Positions 42,320 to 51,323 of a stretch of 64,000 bases of DNA are shown here, piece after piece (the first letter of the stretch is position 1; each line of letters starts with the position of its first letter). Origin of the DNA: CALESS01 sp964405455. GTDB lineage: Bacteria; Chloroflexota; Anaerolineae; Anaerolineales; Anaerolineaceae. The notes beneath the pieces were generated by a model that did not search any database, was not told where the DNA came from, and saw nothing but the letters and a program-made list of their open reading frames with translations. The stretch covers positions 15,510 to 79,509 of the forward strand of contig CAYOOA010000004.1 of NCBI GenBank assembly GCA_964405455.1, written 5' to 3'. The translations under genes were made by a program, and so were the position numbers.

Positions 42320-44092
42320 TTAATCTTTTTTAGCAGCCCCGGGAAGGGAGAAGAAAAACGTAGAACCTTGCCCCTCGACCGATTCCGCCCAGATCTTTCC
42401 CCCATGGGCTTCCACCAGATGCCGGGCGATGGACAACCCCAAGCCGGTGCCGCCCCCTGATCGCGAACGATCCGTTTTGTAGAATCGCTCAAATATGCGC
42501 TGCAAGTCGCGGGGAGAAATCCCGCTGCCGGTATCCTGAACCGAGAACGTGACGTCTGATGGGCGCGAAGAAGCCCGCAAGGTGATCCGACCCCCAGGGG
42601 GCGTGAATTTGATGGCGTTGTGAACCAGGTTCAGCATCACCTGCGAGATCCGCTCAGCATCTGCCAGGACGGGTGGTAAATCATCCTGGACTTCCAAAGA
42701 AAGGCTCAAGCCCGCCCGTTCTGCCTGCAAGTTCATCCGTTGGAAAGCTTCCTGGAGAATGGCAGCAGGGGAGATGGGTTTTCGATTCAAAGGTACCTTT
42801 CCAGACTCAATCCTGGAAAGTTCCAGTAGTTCCTGGACCATCTGGGTTAAGTTATCAATTTCAATTTCCATCTGGGCCAAAAACCTTCGAGCAGCCGTTG
42901 GGTCTTCGAGTGCGCCTTCCTGTAATGTTTCTGCCAGGGCTTTCAGGGAAGCCAGAGGTGTACGCAATTCGTGCGACACATTGCTGACGAAATCCCGTCG
43001 TATGGTTTCAAGATGGCGAATCCGGGTTAAATCCTGGAAAACCAACAAAACGAAATCAGCCCCGATATTTGTAAGTGGAGATGCAATGATCTGCAAATAG
43101 AGGCGGTCTGGAAGGAGATCAATTGCAATTGTCTGGTCAGAATGGTCAGCTCTGCATTTTTTCCATAGTTCAACGATTTGATGGTCCCGCACGACTTCCA
43201 CGATGGAACGACCGACAGATTGGGAACGCTCGATATGGAACATGGTCAATGCTGCCTGGTTGATCAGGGCAATCTGTTCATTCGCATCCACCATGATGAC
43301 GCCATCGGTCATATTGGCCAAAACGGCTTCCAATTTTTCACGTTCGGTTTGAAGAGCAGTAATTTGGGCAGTCAACTGGGATGAAATGGTATCGAATGCG
43401 GTCGAAAGTTGTTTGATCTCGTCCGTCACATCCATCCGGCGGGCGACGGGCAGATCGATCGTATCGCTCAAGGATAACACCCGGCGGGTTAACTGGTTCA
43501 GGGGCCGAGTTATATACCTGGTCAGAATGATTGAAAGCAAAATGGTCAGGCCCATGACAACAAGGATTGTGAGAGTGATGGTTCTACCCACCATTTGGCG
43601 ATTGGCCTGGATATACGCCTGGGGAACCGACAACCGGATGACTGCAATTACAGTGTTGTTTTGGTAGACCGGTACGGCAGCATACAATCTTTGCTGGCGG
43701 GTTGTCGTGCTGTACCGTGACTCAGATGCCTCTTTTCCTTGCAGCGCTGCCTGTACTTCCGGGCGGGTGAGGTGATTTTCGAGTGTATCCACTGGGCGAT
43801 CTGATTCGGCGATCACCTTTCCATCCGGCAAGATGATCGTGATACGCAATTCGATCAATTTTGAAAAATTTACCACTTCCTCTTGCAGGGTGGAAAACGG
43901 ATCTCCGGCCTCAATTAATGGGGTCACCTGGTCGCGTAGAATGCGAGCTTCTGTAAAGAGGTGATTTTCAAGCGAGGACAGATAGGAGCGATTGAAGGAA
44001 GAATTGAGTATGAGGCCCAATACTCCAATGGCAACGACCAGGAGCAGAGAGTAAAGGATTGCAAATCGCCAGCGGATGGGTAGTTTCATCAT
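42320..44092 (-). CDS. phoR: Phosphate-regulon sensor histidine kinase PhoR
   Basis: A 590-residue membrane kinase. Membrane segment 1 is at about 10-30, an extracytoplasmic sensor region at 31-168 and membrane segment 2 at about 170-190. HAMP, PAS (DGVIMVDANEQIALIN) and HisKA with SHELRTPL follow, then the ATPase domain with NLVHNAIKF, DTGSGISP and GGGTGLGLSI. It senses phosphate through the Pst/PhoU complex and phosphorylates PhoB. Its start overlaps the phoB stop by one base (TGATG). Confidence 0.92.
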   Translation of the reverse strand: MMKLPIRWRFAILYSLLLVVAIGVLGLILNSSFNRSYLSSLENHLFTEARILRDQVTPLIEAGDPFSTLQEEVVNFSKLIELRITIILPDGKVIAESDRPVDTLENHLTRPEVQAALQGKEASESRYSTTTRQQRLYAAVPVYQNNTVIAVIRLSVPQAYIQANRQMVGRTITLTILVVMGLTILLSIILTRYITRPLNQLTRRVLSLSDTIDLPVARRMDVTDEIKQLSTAFDTISSQLTAQITALQTEREKLEAVLANMTDGVIMVDANEQIALINQAALTMFHIERSQSVGRSIVEVVRDHQIVELWKKCRADHSDQTIAIDLLPDRLYLQIIASPLTNIGADFVLLVFQDLTRIRHLETIRRDFVSNVSHELRTPLASLKALAETLQEGALEDPTAARRFLAQMEIEIDNLTQMVQELLELSRIESGKVPLNRKPISPAAILQEAFQRMNLQAERAGLSLSLEVQDDLPPVLADAERISQVMLNLVHNAIKFTPPGGRITLRASSRPSDVTFSVQDTGSGISPRDLQRIFERFYKTDRSRSGGGTGLGLSIARHLVEAHGGKIWAESVEGQGSTFFFSLPGAAKKD

Positions 44093-44805
44093 CAGCCCTC
44101 AAAGCGGTAACCGGCGCCACGGACGGTGACAATTCGGGTAGGGTTGGCCGGGTCGGCTTCAATTTTCTCCCGCAGCCAGCGGACGTGCACATCCACGGTT
44201 CGGCTATCCCCTGCATATCTCCAGCCCCAGACCTGTTCAATGAGATGTTCGCGGCTAAGAACCACTCCGCGATGTTGGGCAAAATAAACCAGCAGGTCAA
44301 ACTCCTGGGGCTTGAAGGTTAAAGGTTGGTTGTTCAAGCGGATTTCCCGACGTGTCAGGTCAATTTCCAAATCATTGAACTTCAGCACAACCGCTTCCTG
44401 GGCAGCGCCTTGGGCAGGTGTTTCCAACTCCTGGCGGTACAGCCGCACCCGTCGCAGCATGGCTTTGACCCGGGCCATCAATTCCCGCATGGAAAAGGGC
44501 TTGGTCAGGTAATCATCCGCGCCGACTTCCAAGCCAACCACCCGGTCAATTTCATCATCCCGGGCGGTCAGCATCAGGATGGGAGTATTCATTTCCTGGC
44601 GCAGGATGCGGCAAACCTCAAAACCATCCATACCTGGCAACATGATATCGAGAAGAATCAAGTCCGGGTGGGTTTTACGGGCAAGCTCCAGGGCTGCAGG
44701 ACCGGTGCCGGCAATATCCACTTCGTATCCCTGGCGTTGAAGATTGTAGGCCAGGGTTTCCTGGAGCGCTTTTTCATCATCCACAATCAAAATTCGATCA
44801 GGCAT
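44092..44805 (-). CDS. phoB: Phosphate-regulon response regulator PhoB
   Basis: A 237-residue OmpR-type regulator. The receiver domain has acidic residues in IVDDEK, the phospho-Asp in LILLDIMLPG, and the conserved Thr and Lys in MLTARDD and LTKPFS. The winged-helix DNA-binding domain ends RTVDVHVRWLREKIEADP and IVTVRGAGYRF. The start at 44805 has GGAGG 4 nt upstream and overlaps the glycosyltransferase gene by 8 bp; an extension to 44964 is an overlapping shadow. It is inferred to control the pstS promoter nearby. Confidence 0.92.
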   Translation of the reverse strand: MPDRILIVDDEKALQETLAYNLQRQGYEVDIAGTGPAALELARKTHPDLILLDIMLPGMDGFEVCRILRQEMNTPILMLTARDDEIDRVVGLEVGADDYLTKPFSMRELMARVKAMLRRVRLYRQELETPAQGAAQEAVVLKFNDLEIDLTRREIRLNNQPLTFKPQEFDLLVYFAQHRGVVLSREHLIEQVWGWRYAGDSRTVDVHVRWLREKIEADPANPTRIVTVRGAGYRFEG

Positions 44806-46021
44806 GTTTCCTCCGTAAGTCTTCCAGCAGATGGACCAGGTCCTCCGCCAGACGGGCACGGTTGAAATGCTCAGACACATAATTACGGCCATTTTTGCCC
44901 ATTTGACGGGCTTCTGCAGGATGCTCCGCCAGATAAAGACCGGCCAGCGAAAGTGCTTCGGCATCTCCCGGTGGGACGAAAATGCCGCCTTTTGCGGCTT
45001 CTACAACCTCGCGGATGACCCCATCGATCACCAGCAAGACGGGGCGGCCGGCAGCCATGTAATCAAACACTTTGTTTGGATAGGTGGTTTTATACATCTC
45101 AATCGGTTTGAGGATGGCAATACAGGCATCCGCGGCGGCCAAAACATCCGACATCTGGTTCTTGGGCACCGGTGCCACCCAGGTAATATTGTTGACCTGG
45201 TTTTGGGCGGCGTAGCCCTGCAGGTTGCTTTTTTCCTTGCCATCCCCGACGAAAACGAATTGGATACTTGGATGATCCTGCAGATTGGCTGCGGCGCGAA
45301 TAACGACTTCCAGGTCGTTTGAAATTCCGTGCGCTCCGGCATACAGGATGATGAATTTCCCTTCCAAGCCCCATTGCTTGCGCATAGTCAATGCGTCCGA
45401 GTCCGGTGAGAACATATTCGGATCTGCCCCGTTGGGAATCAGTTGGACATTTCGACCGCCGCGTTGGCGGACGTATTCGAGGTACCCGGGGCTATTGACG
45501 ATCATTTGATCCGCCCGGTGATAGAGGAACTTCTCCAACCATTCAGAAAGGGCGATCAAGGTCCGGTTTTTCAACACACCGACGGCAATGGCAAAAGCCG
45601 GCCAAAGGTCGCGGATTTCAAAAAGGAAGGGAGCCCTTTTCAGGCGGGCAAGCAGCCAGGCGGTGACGCCCTGGAAGATGGGTGGGGAGGTACCCCAGAC
45701 CAGGTCCACATTCTTCACCCCCAGGCCGATAAAAAACGAGGAGAACATGAACGAAAAGAAACTGAAAACCCGATGGACAAAGGATTTATGGAGGCCACGG
45801 TAGGTGTAAGCACGCAGAATGGTGATGCCAGGCTGAGGGCTTTCCTCTTCCTTCCAATGGCTTTTCACCGAGCGGGATTTTCCGGACAAGTAACTGACCG
45901 GGCTGGTGATAATCGTCACTTGGTGGCCGTGCTCTACCAAACGGCAGGCCAGTTCATAATGGCGCGTTCCGCCCGCTTCATCCAGGGCTGCAAAAGCCTG
46001 GTGTATGAGTAAGATATGCAT
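44798..46021 (-). CDS. Glycosyltransferase family 4
   Basis: A 407-residue GT-B enzyme. The N-terminal part has LLIHQAFAALDEAGGTRHYELA and the GT4 donor site contains GISNDLEVVIRAAANL, PNKVFDYMAAGRPVLLV and the E-x7-E-type region. It most resembles WbuB-like fucosamine or related aminosugar transferases, but donor and acceptor are uncertain. It would act on a lipid-linked surface polysaccharide. It has no clear Shine-Dalgarno; TAAAAT lies 6 nt upstream. It follows the heparinase-like gene by 9 bp. Confidence 0.85.
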   Translation of the reverse strand: MHILLIHQAFAALDEAGGTRHYELACRLVEHGHQVTIITSPVSYLSGKSRSVKSHWKEEESPQPGITILRAYTYRGLHKSFVHRVFSFFSFMFSSFFIGLGVKNVDLVWGTSPPIFQGVTAWLLARLKRAPFLFEIRDLWPAFAIAVGVLKNRTLIALSEWLEKFLYHRADQMIVNSPGYLEYVRQRGGRNVQLIPNGADPNMFSPDSDALTMRKQWGLEGKFIILYAGAHGISNDLEVVIRAAANLQDHPSIQFVFVGDGKEKSNLQGYAAQNQVNNITWVAPVPKNQMSDVLAAADACIAILKPIEMYKTTYPNKVFDYMAAGRPVLLVIDGVIREVVEAAKGGIFVPPGDAEALSLAGLYLAEHPAEARQMGKNGRNYVSEHFNRARLAEDLVHLLEDLRRKHA

Positions 46022-46030
46022 GGAATGATT

Positions 46031-47980
46031 TTACCTTATCTGAAGATTGATCATCCAGCGAGAGGTCATTTTCAGGGGTACAGCCCCGACGAAGATCATG
46101 CGGAAAGACAATGCCGGGATCTTGAAGTTATATGTGGGAGAACTCCAGCCCAGGTAGGGCGGATATTCACCCTCACCGATAAGCAATTTGCCAGCCCGGA
46201 TCAGTTGAAAAATGGGATCAACTCCAGGAGGAGGCTGAAGGCAGAGGGATATTTCGCCCCGATCTAGCTGAAGGGTTAGGCGACCATTCTCAAAATGCCA
46301 GGCATCATCCGGCAGGAGCCAGTGGAGGATGATGGTGTGGCTTGTTTGCTTAGATTTCAAAGGGAGCAATTCATCCACAACAAGCCACTCCAGCGGTTTC
46401 AGGGAGGTTAGCGAGCGGCGATGCAGGAGGCCCAGTTTGCGCCAGGCGTTTGTTTCAGCAAAGATGGATTTTGGATCATTGCCTGGCAGCGTGTAGGCTT
46501 GCGCCCAATCCAACCAGAGAAATTTCCCGGCCCGCCTCATTTGATCCAGTCCATCGATGCTGATGGTGTTGTGACAAAGGGTTCCACTGAGCGGGTTGTT
46601 CCAGGGTTGTGGAGCCGTGTAGCGGTAGGTCCCAGCATCCAAACAGACCGGTTCACCGTCCCACCAAAGATCAACATGGAGTTGGTCGGCGTGATTGGGG
46701 CGGGAGGTAAAGCGGGCGATCCGAATGCTGCCCCAAACCTGCTCATTCTTAATCTTGTGAATTGCAGAGGACGGTGGGGGAGAGATAACTTCTGCATCAT
46801 CAACCGGGATGTTCAACCAAACAGAAAGCTCATCCCAGGGACCTGGCGGAAAAGCCGGGCGGCCCAGGAAAACCCGACTGCAAGCTTGCAGGGTAGGTCG
46901 GATATCCTGGAATGAGCAAGCGGAGAGGGGCAGGAGTTGAGCACCGTCATTGGAGCCCAGATTGGGAACCTGGCCGGATTGCGGGTCGGCAAGAGCATAT
47001 AACCAAGAGGTAGCTGCTGCAAGACGTTCCAGGCAGGAGGTCGGAAAGGTGTCTTCAACCAGACGGGATACTGCCAGCATCCACAGGGAAAGGTCCAGCA
47101 TCAGCCGATGATAATTGGCGCTGTGCTGGGCGTAGGTGCCATCCGGCTTAATTTGATCCGCCAGGCCCTGGTGGAAAGTTTTCCAGCCAAGTGCGCGCCA
47201 TTCATTTGAGGCGGGATGATCCGGGAGGAAGGCGGCTGCAGTATAAAGACCGGCCGCCTCACTCAGGAGGTGATTGTTGCCCTGGGCGCGTGCATAATCC
47301 AACGTGGCAGGAATACGGGCGGCATGCACTGCAATGGACCGATATAGACCCGATAGTCGCACTTCAGTTGATTCGGATGAGTTTTGGAACATCCATCCTG
47401 CCCAGCAAAAGGCGATCAGGCGCAGGGCAACTTCCTGCGCTGATGCCCAGTTGGGTCCCTGGAGCGGCGGGTTGAATTGTGAAAATTGCTCGAAAAAATT
47501 CCAGAATACCCCGGGCAGCCGATCATCACCGGTCAGGAAAAATGCCCGCAGGAGGGAAAAGACAAAACCAAAGCGGGCCGGCTCCCAGGTGAACTTGGCA
47601 TCTTCCAGGGGAAAGGCAGCCTGCCCCGTTTCGTATTTCTCCCAGGTGGGCAGGTTGGTGGGGGCGGTGAACGAAATCTCAACCGGCGATCCCCCGAACA
47701 GGCGAACCTTCCCGGCGCTGATTTCAGCCGTTTGGTGCAGGATATTTTCCATATCGGCCTGCAAAAACGGCTGGATGGATGATTTTGCAGGTTGGATGGA
47801 AGATGCGTTATGGGGTAGGCCACCGCTCCAATTGGCCGCCTGACGGCAGGCAGCCACAACTTTTCGCGCTGTCCATCCGCTGCGCAGCCCCAGTTGGTAA
47901 CGGGCCAGGTAAAACAGCGGCTTGAACCCCATTTGACGGGCAGCGGATAGTCCAACCAGCAGCCGTTGAAAACTGGGCAT
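46031..47980 (-). CDS. Heparinase II/III-like polysaccharide-modifying protein
   Basis: A 649-residue protein with an N-terminal alpha/alpha-barrel (about 100-370, including ARAQGNNHLLSEAAGLYTAA and YAQHSANYHRLMLD) and a C-terminal beta-sandwich heparinase_II_III domain (HADQLHVDLWWDGEPVCLDAGTYRY, NTISIDGLDQ). Such proteins sit in exopolysaccharide clusters and act as lyases or epimerases on uronic-acid polymers. No signal peptide is visible. The start at 47980 is preceded by GGATAGG and lies 2 bp after the previous gene. Confidence 0.8.
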   Translation of the reverse strand: MPSFQRLLVGLSAARQMGFKPLFYLARYQLGLRSGWTARKVVAACRQAANWSGGLPHNASSIQPAKSSIQPFLQADMENILHQTAEISAGKVRLFGGSPVEISFTAPTNLPTWEKYETGQAAFPLEDAKFTWEPARFGFVFSLLRAFFLTGDDRLPGVFWNFFEQFSQFNPPLQGPNWASAQEVALRLIAFCWAGWMFQNSSESTEVRLSGLYRSIAVHAARIPATLDYARAQGNNHLLSEAAGLYTAAAFLPDHPASNEWRALGWKTFHQGLADQIKPDGTYAQHSANYHRLMLDLSLWMLAVSRLVEDTFPTSCLERLAAATSWLYALADPQSGQVPNLGSNDGAQLLPLSACSFQDIRPTLQACSRVFLGRPAFPPGPWDELSVWLNIPVDDAEVISPPPSSAIHKIKNEQVWGSIRIARFTSRPNHADQLHVDLWWDGEPVCLDAGTYRYTAPQPWNNPLSGTLCHNTISIDGLDQMRRAGKFLWLDWAQAYTLPGNDPKSIFAETNAWRKLGLLHRRSLTSLKPLEWLVVDELLPLKSKQTSHTIILHWLLPDDAWHFENGRLTLQLDRGEISLCLQPPPGVDPIFQLIRAGKLLIGEGEYPPYLGWSSPTYNFKIPALSFRMIFVGAVPLKMTSRWMINLQIR

Positions 47981-47982
47981 TC

Positions 47983-50148
47983 CTATCCAACCCGGGAGGT
48001 GGGAACCGGTTCTGTGTGGCCGGATTGCAGGGAATCCATGGCGGCCAGGGTGGCGCGAGTCACCGCCAGCAAATCTGCATAGGGAATGGGTGCGGCAGTG
48101 CCTTGATGAATGGCATCCAGGAATGTTTCCCAAAGGGCTGCATGGCCCTTATCCTGGCGCAGATTACTGCTAAATTTTTGCCGTCTGCCATCTTTAACCA
48201 ATTCGAGGGAGCGAAAATCATCCAGGATGCCTACCTGGCCGGCAGAAAACACTTCCAACCGCTCCTTGGGTACGGACTTGTCGCCATTGGCCAGGTACGT
48301 CAAAGTTCCCACAGAGCCATCCGCAAAAGTGATGGTGAGATGAACATTATCCTGCCGATATTGTCCAGAATCTGGCAGGGCAACAGCATGGACTGAAACC
48401 GGCAGGCTTCCGGTGAGGTAGGTCATCAAGTCGATAAAGTGGCAGCCTTCGCCCACAATTCGCCCGCCGCCCACGGCCGGATCTTGAGTCCAGTGCGTCA
48501 GGGGAAGCAAACCTGCATTGACCCGGTAATTCAGGCTGAGGGGTTCGCCGATCTGGCTGAAGAATTTTTTCAATTGTACGGCGTAAGGGGCAAATCGTCG
48601 GTTGAAGCCCACTGTGAGCAAGTTGGCTGGATGCTGTTCCAGCATCTGTTCAACCTGGTCCACTTCGGTGGTAGTAATGGCGAGGGGTTTTTCACAAAAA
48701 ACATGCTTTCCGGCCTGGAGGCCAGCCATAATCTGGCGGGCATGGGCGGCATGGCGCGTAAGTACCGCCACCAGGTTGATCTGTTTGTCTTCGAGAATGT
48801 CCTTTTCCTCGGCCGAGGCAAAACCAAAGCCAAAGCGCCGGGCGGCGGTGGCTGCCGAAAGCCCACCTCCAGAGGTAATGCCGGCCAGGGTGACCCCGCC
48901 AACCTTTTGGACGATGGGTAGAAAGATGGCATTGGCATAATTACCAGATCCAAGCACCCCCAGATGGATATCGCCAACCGGTTCTGTTTTGCCTGTCAGC
49001 GTAATTCGGCGGCCAGTGTCTGATTTGGCCTTGTCCGAATAGGTCAAGACCACGCCCAGGAACGATTGGCCGGATTTTCCGGTAATCAGTTCATAGGCGG
49101 AGGGTGCCTGGTCTATCGGATAACGGTGAGTGATGAGAGGGTGAACATCGAATTGGCCGCGGGCAAGGAGATCAATAAAGGCGGCAATGTTCCGCCCTTC
49201 CGTCCAGCGGACATAAGCTGCGGGATAGTCATGCCCCTTTTCTTCATACTCGGGGTCATAGCGACCCGGACCGTAAGACCGAGAGACGTAGAATTTCAAT
49301 TCTTTTTCGTAATAGACCTTGCGCGGGATGTTTAAGCCGACGGCGCCAACCGCAACAACCACTCCGCGATCCCGGGCCAGAGCACCGGCCAATTCCACCG
49401 GGTCATTCGAGCGGGTATCCGCACAAACCAGGATAGAATCAAACCCGGTTCCCGCGGTAAAGGCACGTCCGGCCGCCAGGGCATCCGGACGGGAGACGCA
49501 GGGGAAGCCGAGTTTGTGCGCCAATTCAATTCGATCAGGAGCCAGGTCGATCCCGAAGGGCTGACAACCAGCGGCACGGGCTATGCCAGCGGCCATTAAT
49601 CCCAGTAAGCCCATCCCGATGATGGCAACCCGCTCACCCAGTTGTGGATGAGCAAGCCGAAAACCGTGCATGGCAATGGCTCCTAGGGTGGCAAAAGCCG
49701 CGGACTCGAAATCCACATTATCCGGGATCGGGATCAGCAGGTTTTGGGGAACCACTGCGTATTCTGCATGCACGGCAAAACCACCGCCGGCGCAGGCTAC
49801 TCTATCTCCGGGCTTAAAGCCCTTGAGACCCGGGCCGACTTCTTCAATTACGCCGGAAGAGGAATATCCAAGGACCATGGGTTGATCCAACCGGTTGAAG
49901 GCAGCTTCGATCGTGGTTAACAGGCCTTCGCGGCGAGCCTTATCCAGCACCTGCCGAACGAGGTCCGGCCGGGAGCGGGCCTTGCCGAGGAGGCTTTTTT
50001 CAGCGAACTCCACAAGCATCCGCTCGGTGCCGGCTGAGACCAACGAAGCACAGGTCCGAACCAGGGCTGTGCCCGGGCGTGGTCGGGGTTGAGGGACTTC
50101 AACAACGGATGTTTTGCCGTCGCGCATATTCTGGAGAACTTGTTTCAT
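47983..50148 (-). CDS. Bi-domain oxidoreductase: zinc-type alcohol dehydrogenase fused to Gfo/Idh/MocA
   Basis: A 721-residue fusion. Residues 1-370 are an MDR alcohol dehydrogenase (VLGYSSSGVIEEVGPG, GMGLLGLMAAGIARAAG). Residues 390-715 are a Gfo/Idh/MocA dehydrogenase (LGVLGSGNYANAIFLPIV, HVFCEKPLA and the RIVGEGCHFIDLMTYLTG segment). The usual fourfold structural-zinc cysteine cluster is not seen. Fusions of this kind occur next to heparinase-like and glycosyltransferase genes in polysaccharide loci and probably act on a sugar or sugar nucleotide. SD GGAAGG lies 4 nt before the ATG. Confidence 0.85.
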   Translation of the reverse strand: MKQVLQNMRDGKTSVVEVPQPRPRPGTALVRTCASLVSAGTERMLVEFAEKSLLGKARSRPDLVRQVLDKARREGLLTTIEAAFNRLDQPMVLGYSSSGVIEEVGPGLKGFKPGDRVACAGGGFAVHAEYAVVPQNLLIPIPDNVDFESAAFATLGAIAMHGFRLAHPQLGERVAIIGMGLLGLMAAGIARAAGCQPFGIDLAPDRIELAHKLGFPCVSRPDALAAGRAFTAGTGFDSILVCADTRSNDPVELAGALARDRGVVVAVGAVGLNIPRKVYYEKELKFYVSRSYGPGRYDPEYEEKGHDYPAAYVRWTEGRNIAAFIDLLARGQFDVHPLITHRYPIDQAPSAYELITGKSGQSFLGVVLTYSDKAKSDTGRRITLTGKTEPVGDIHLGVLGSGNYANAIFLPIVQKVGGVTLAGITSGGGLSAATAARRFGFGFASAEEKDILEDKQINLVAVLTRHAAHARQIMAGLQAGKHVFCEKPLAITTTEVDQVEQMLEQHPANLLTVGFNRRFAPYAVQLKKFFSQIGEPLSLNYRVNAGLLPLTHWTQDPAVGGGRIVGEGCHFIDLMTYLTGSLPVSVHAVALPDSGQYRQDNVHLTITFADGSVGTLTYLANGDKSVPKERLEVFSAGQVGILDDFRSLELVKDGRRQKFSSNLRQDKGHAALWETFLDAIHQGTAAPIPYADLLAVTRATLAAMDSLQSGHTEPVPTSRVG

Positions 50149-50177
50149 AAAACCTTCCTGTATGGATGATTAAGAAG

Positions 50178-50246
50178 ATTATAGCTGAATTGAAAGGTGT
50201 TAATAAATTTAATTGTAAACCGGAAGGCTGTGATTTCCCTTATAAT
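50178..50246. promoter_or_regulatory. Divergent promoter region
   Basis: TATAAT on the minus strand (50183-50178), with TTATTA 17 bp upstream, for the polysaccharide genes. TATAAT on the plus strand (50241-50246), without a good -35, for the YbhN-like gene. The 164-bp gap holds nothing else recognised. Confidence 0.45.
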
Positions 50247-50312
50247 AGGTGCATTGTTTACTAAAAAGCCATTTATTCATCCTAAATTTACCATCCGGGG
50301 TAATCATTCCAT

Positions 50313-51323
50313 ATGATGCCTGAACAAGACAGAAAACAAGGAAAAGGGCGGAAGTGGCTGCTTGGCTTTGCCATTCTCCTGGCGGCCGTATTACTATATT
50401 TCGCCCTGAAGGACATCTCCTGGGGAGAAGTCTGGCAGACCATCCGCTCGGCTCAGCCTGCATTATTGCTGGTGGGTATCGGGTTGACTATTTTCAACCT
50501 GCTGATGCGCGGCTTACGCTGGGGAGTGTTGTTATCTGCCGAGAAGCGAATTCCACCTGCCACCATGTTTTGGGCAACCGCTGTTGGTTACCTGGGCAAC
50601 CTGGCGCTGCCAGCCCGGGCTGGAGAAGTGATACGCTCGGCTGCGCTCAGCCGAAAAACCGGGCTGAGCATTGGTTATATTTTTGCCACGGCCTTGACTG
50701 AACGGGTGCTGGATGTGTTGATCCTGGTCATTATTGCCTTGATTTCCGCTCCGGCGATTGGAACCCTGCCGGGTTGGATGAGCCAGGCGCTACCTTTGAT
50801 GTCCATCTTAGGAGCGGCCGCGGTTTTGTTCCTGGTCCTGGCCCCGAAGTTTGAAAACTTGCTAGGGAAAGTGATCCATCGGCTGCCCTTGCCCGAAAAG
50901 TGGAAGAGTGGATTGGCAGGTTTCTTGAACCGTTTTTTAACCGGAGGAAAAGCCTTCCAGCATCCTCTGCGGGCAGGTGGATTCCTTGGCTTTTCGGTTG
51001 TCATCTGGCTGGTGGATGGTATCACAGCTGTAATAGTAGGGAGAGCGCTGAGCCTTCATTTCACCCTGGCACAGGTGATGCTCTTCCTGGTCGGGCTGGG
51101 GTTGTCTTCAGCGGTTCCCTCCACGCCCGGCTATGTGGGCGTGTACCAATTTGTGGCTGTAAGCATCCTGCCCCTGTTTGGGGTGACTCGAAGTCAAGCT
51201 TTATCGTTTGTGTTGGTCCTTCAGGCCGTCAGTGTGGTGGTCGTTGTCATCAGCGGAGTGGTGGGATTGTGGCGGCTCGGGATACGTAAATTAAGTGTTC
51301 AGCAGGATGGAGGAGACTTATGA
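50313..51323 (+). CDS. YbhN/UPF0104-type membrane protein (lysylphosphatidylglycerol synthase TM-like)
   Basis: A 336-residue protein with about eight membrane segments and the family segments LMRGLRWGVLL, GNLALPARAGEVIRS near residue 96 and SAVPSTPGYVGVYQF near residue 270. It matches the flippase-like part of MprF without the synthetase domain. The transported substrate is unknown. The start choice between ATGs at 50313 and 50316 is open; a GGGG lies about 14 nt upstream. It overlaps the protease gene by 4 bp (ATGA). Confidence 0.8.
   Translation: MMPEQDRKQGKGRKWLLGFAILLAAVLLYFALKDISWGEVWQTIRSAQPALLLVGIGLTIFNLLMRGLRWGVLLSAEKRIPPATMFWATAVGYLGNLALPARAGEVIRSAALSRKTGLSIGYIFATALTERVLDVLILVIIALISAPAIGTLPGWMSQALPLMSILGAAAVLFLVLAPKFENLLGKVIHRLPLPEKWKSGLAGFLNRFLTGGKAFQHPLRAGGFLGFSVVIWLVDGITAVIVGRALSLHFTLAQVMLFLVGLGLSSAVPSTPGYVGVYQFVAVSILPLFGVTRSQALSFVLVLQAVSVVVVVISGVVGLWRLGIRKLSVQQDGGDL

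Noticed and set aside
44806..44964. N-terminal extension of phoB
   Set aside because: It overlaps the glycosyltransferase gene and the ATG at 44805 has a perfect ribosome-binding site.
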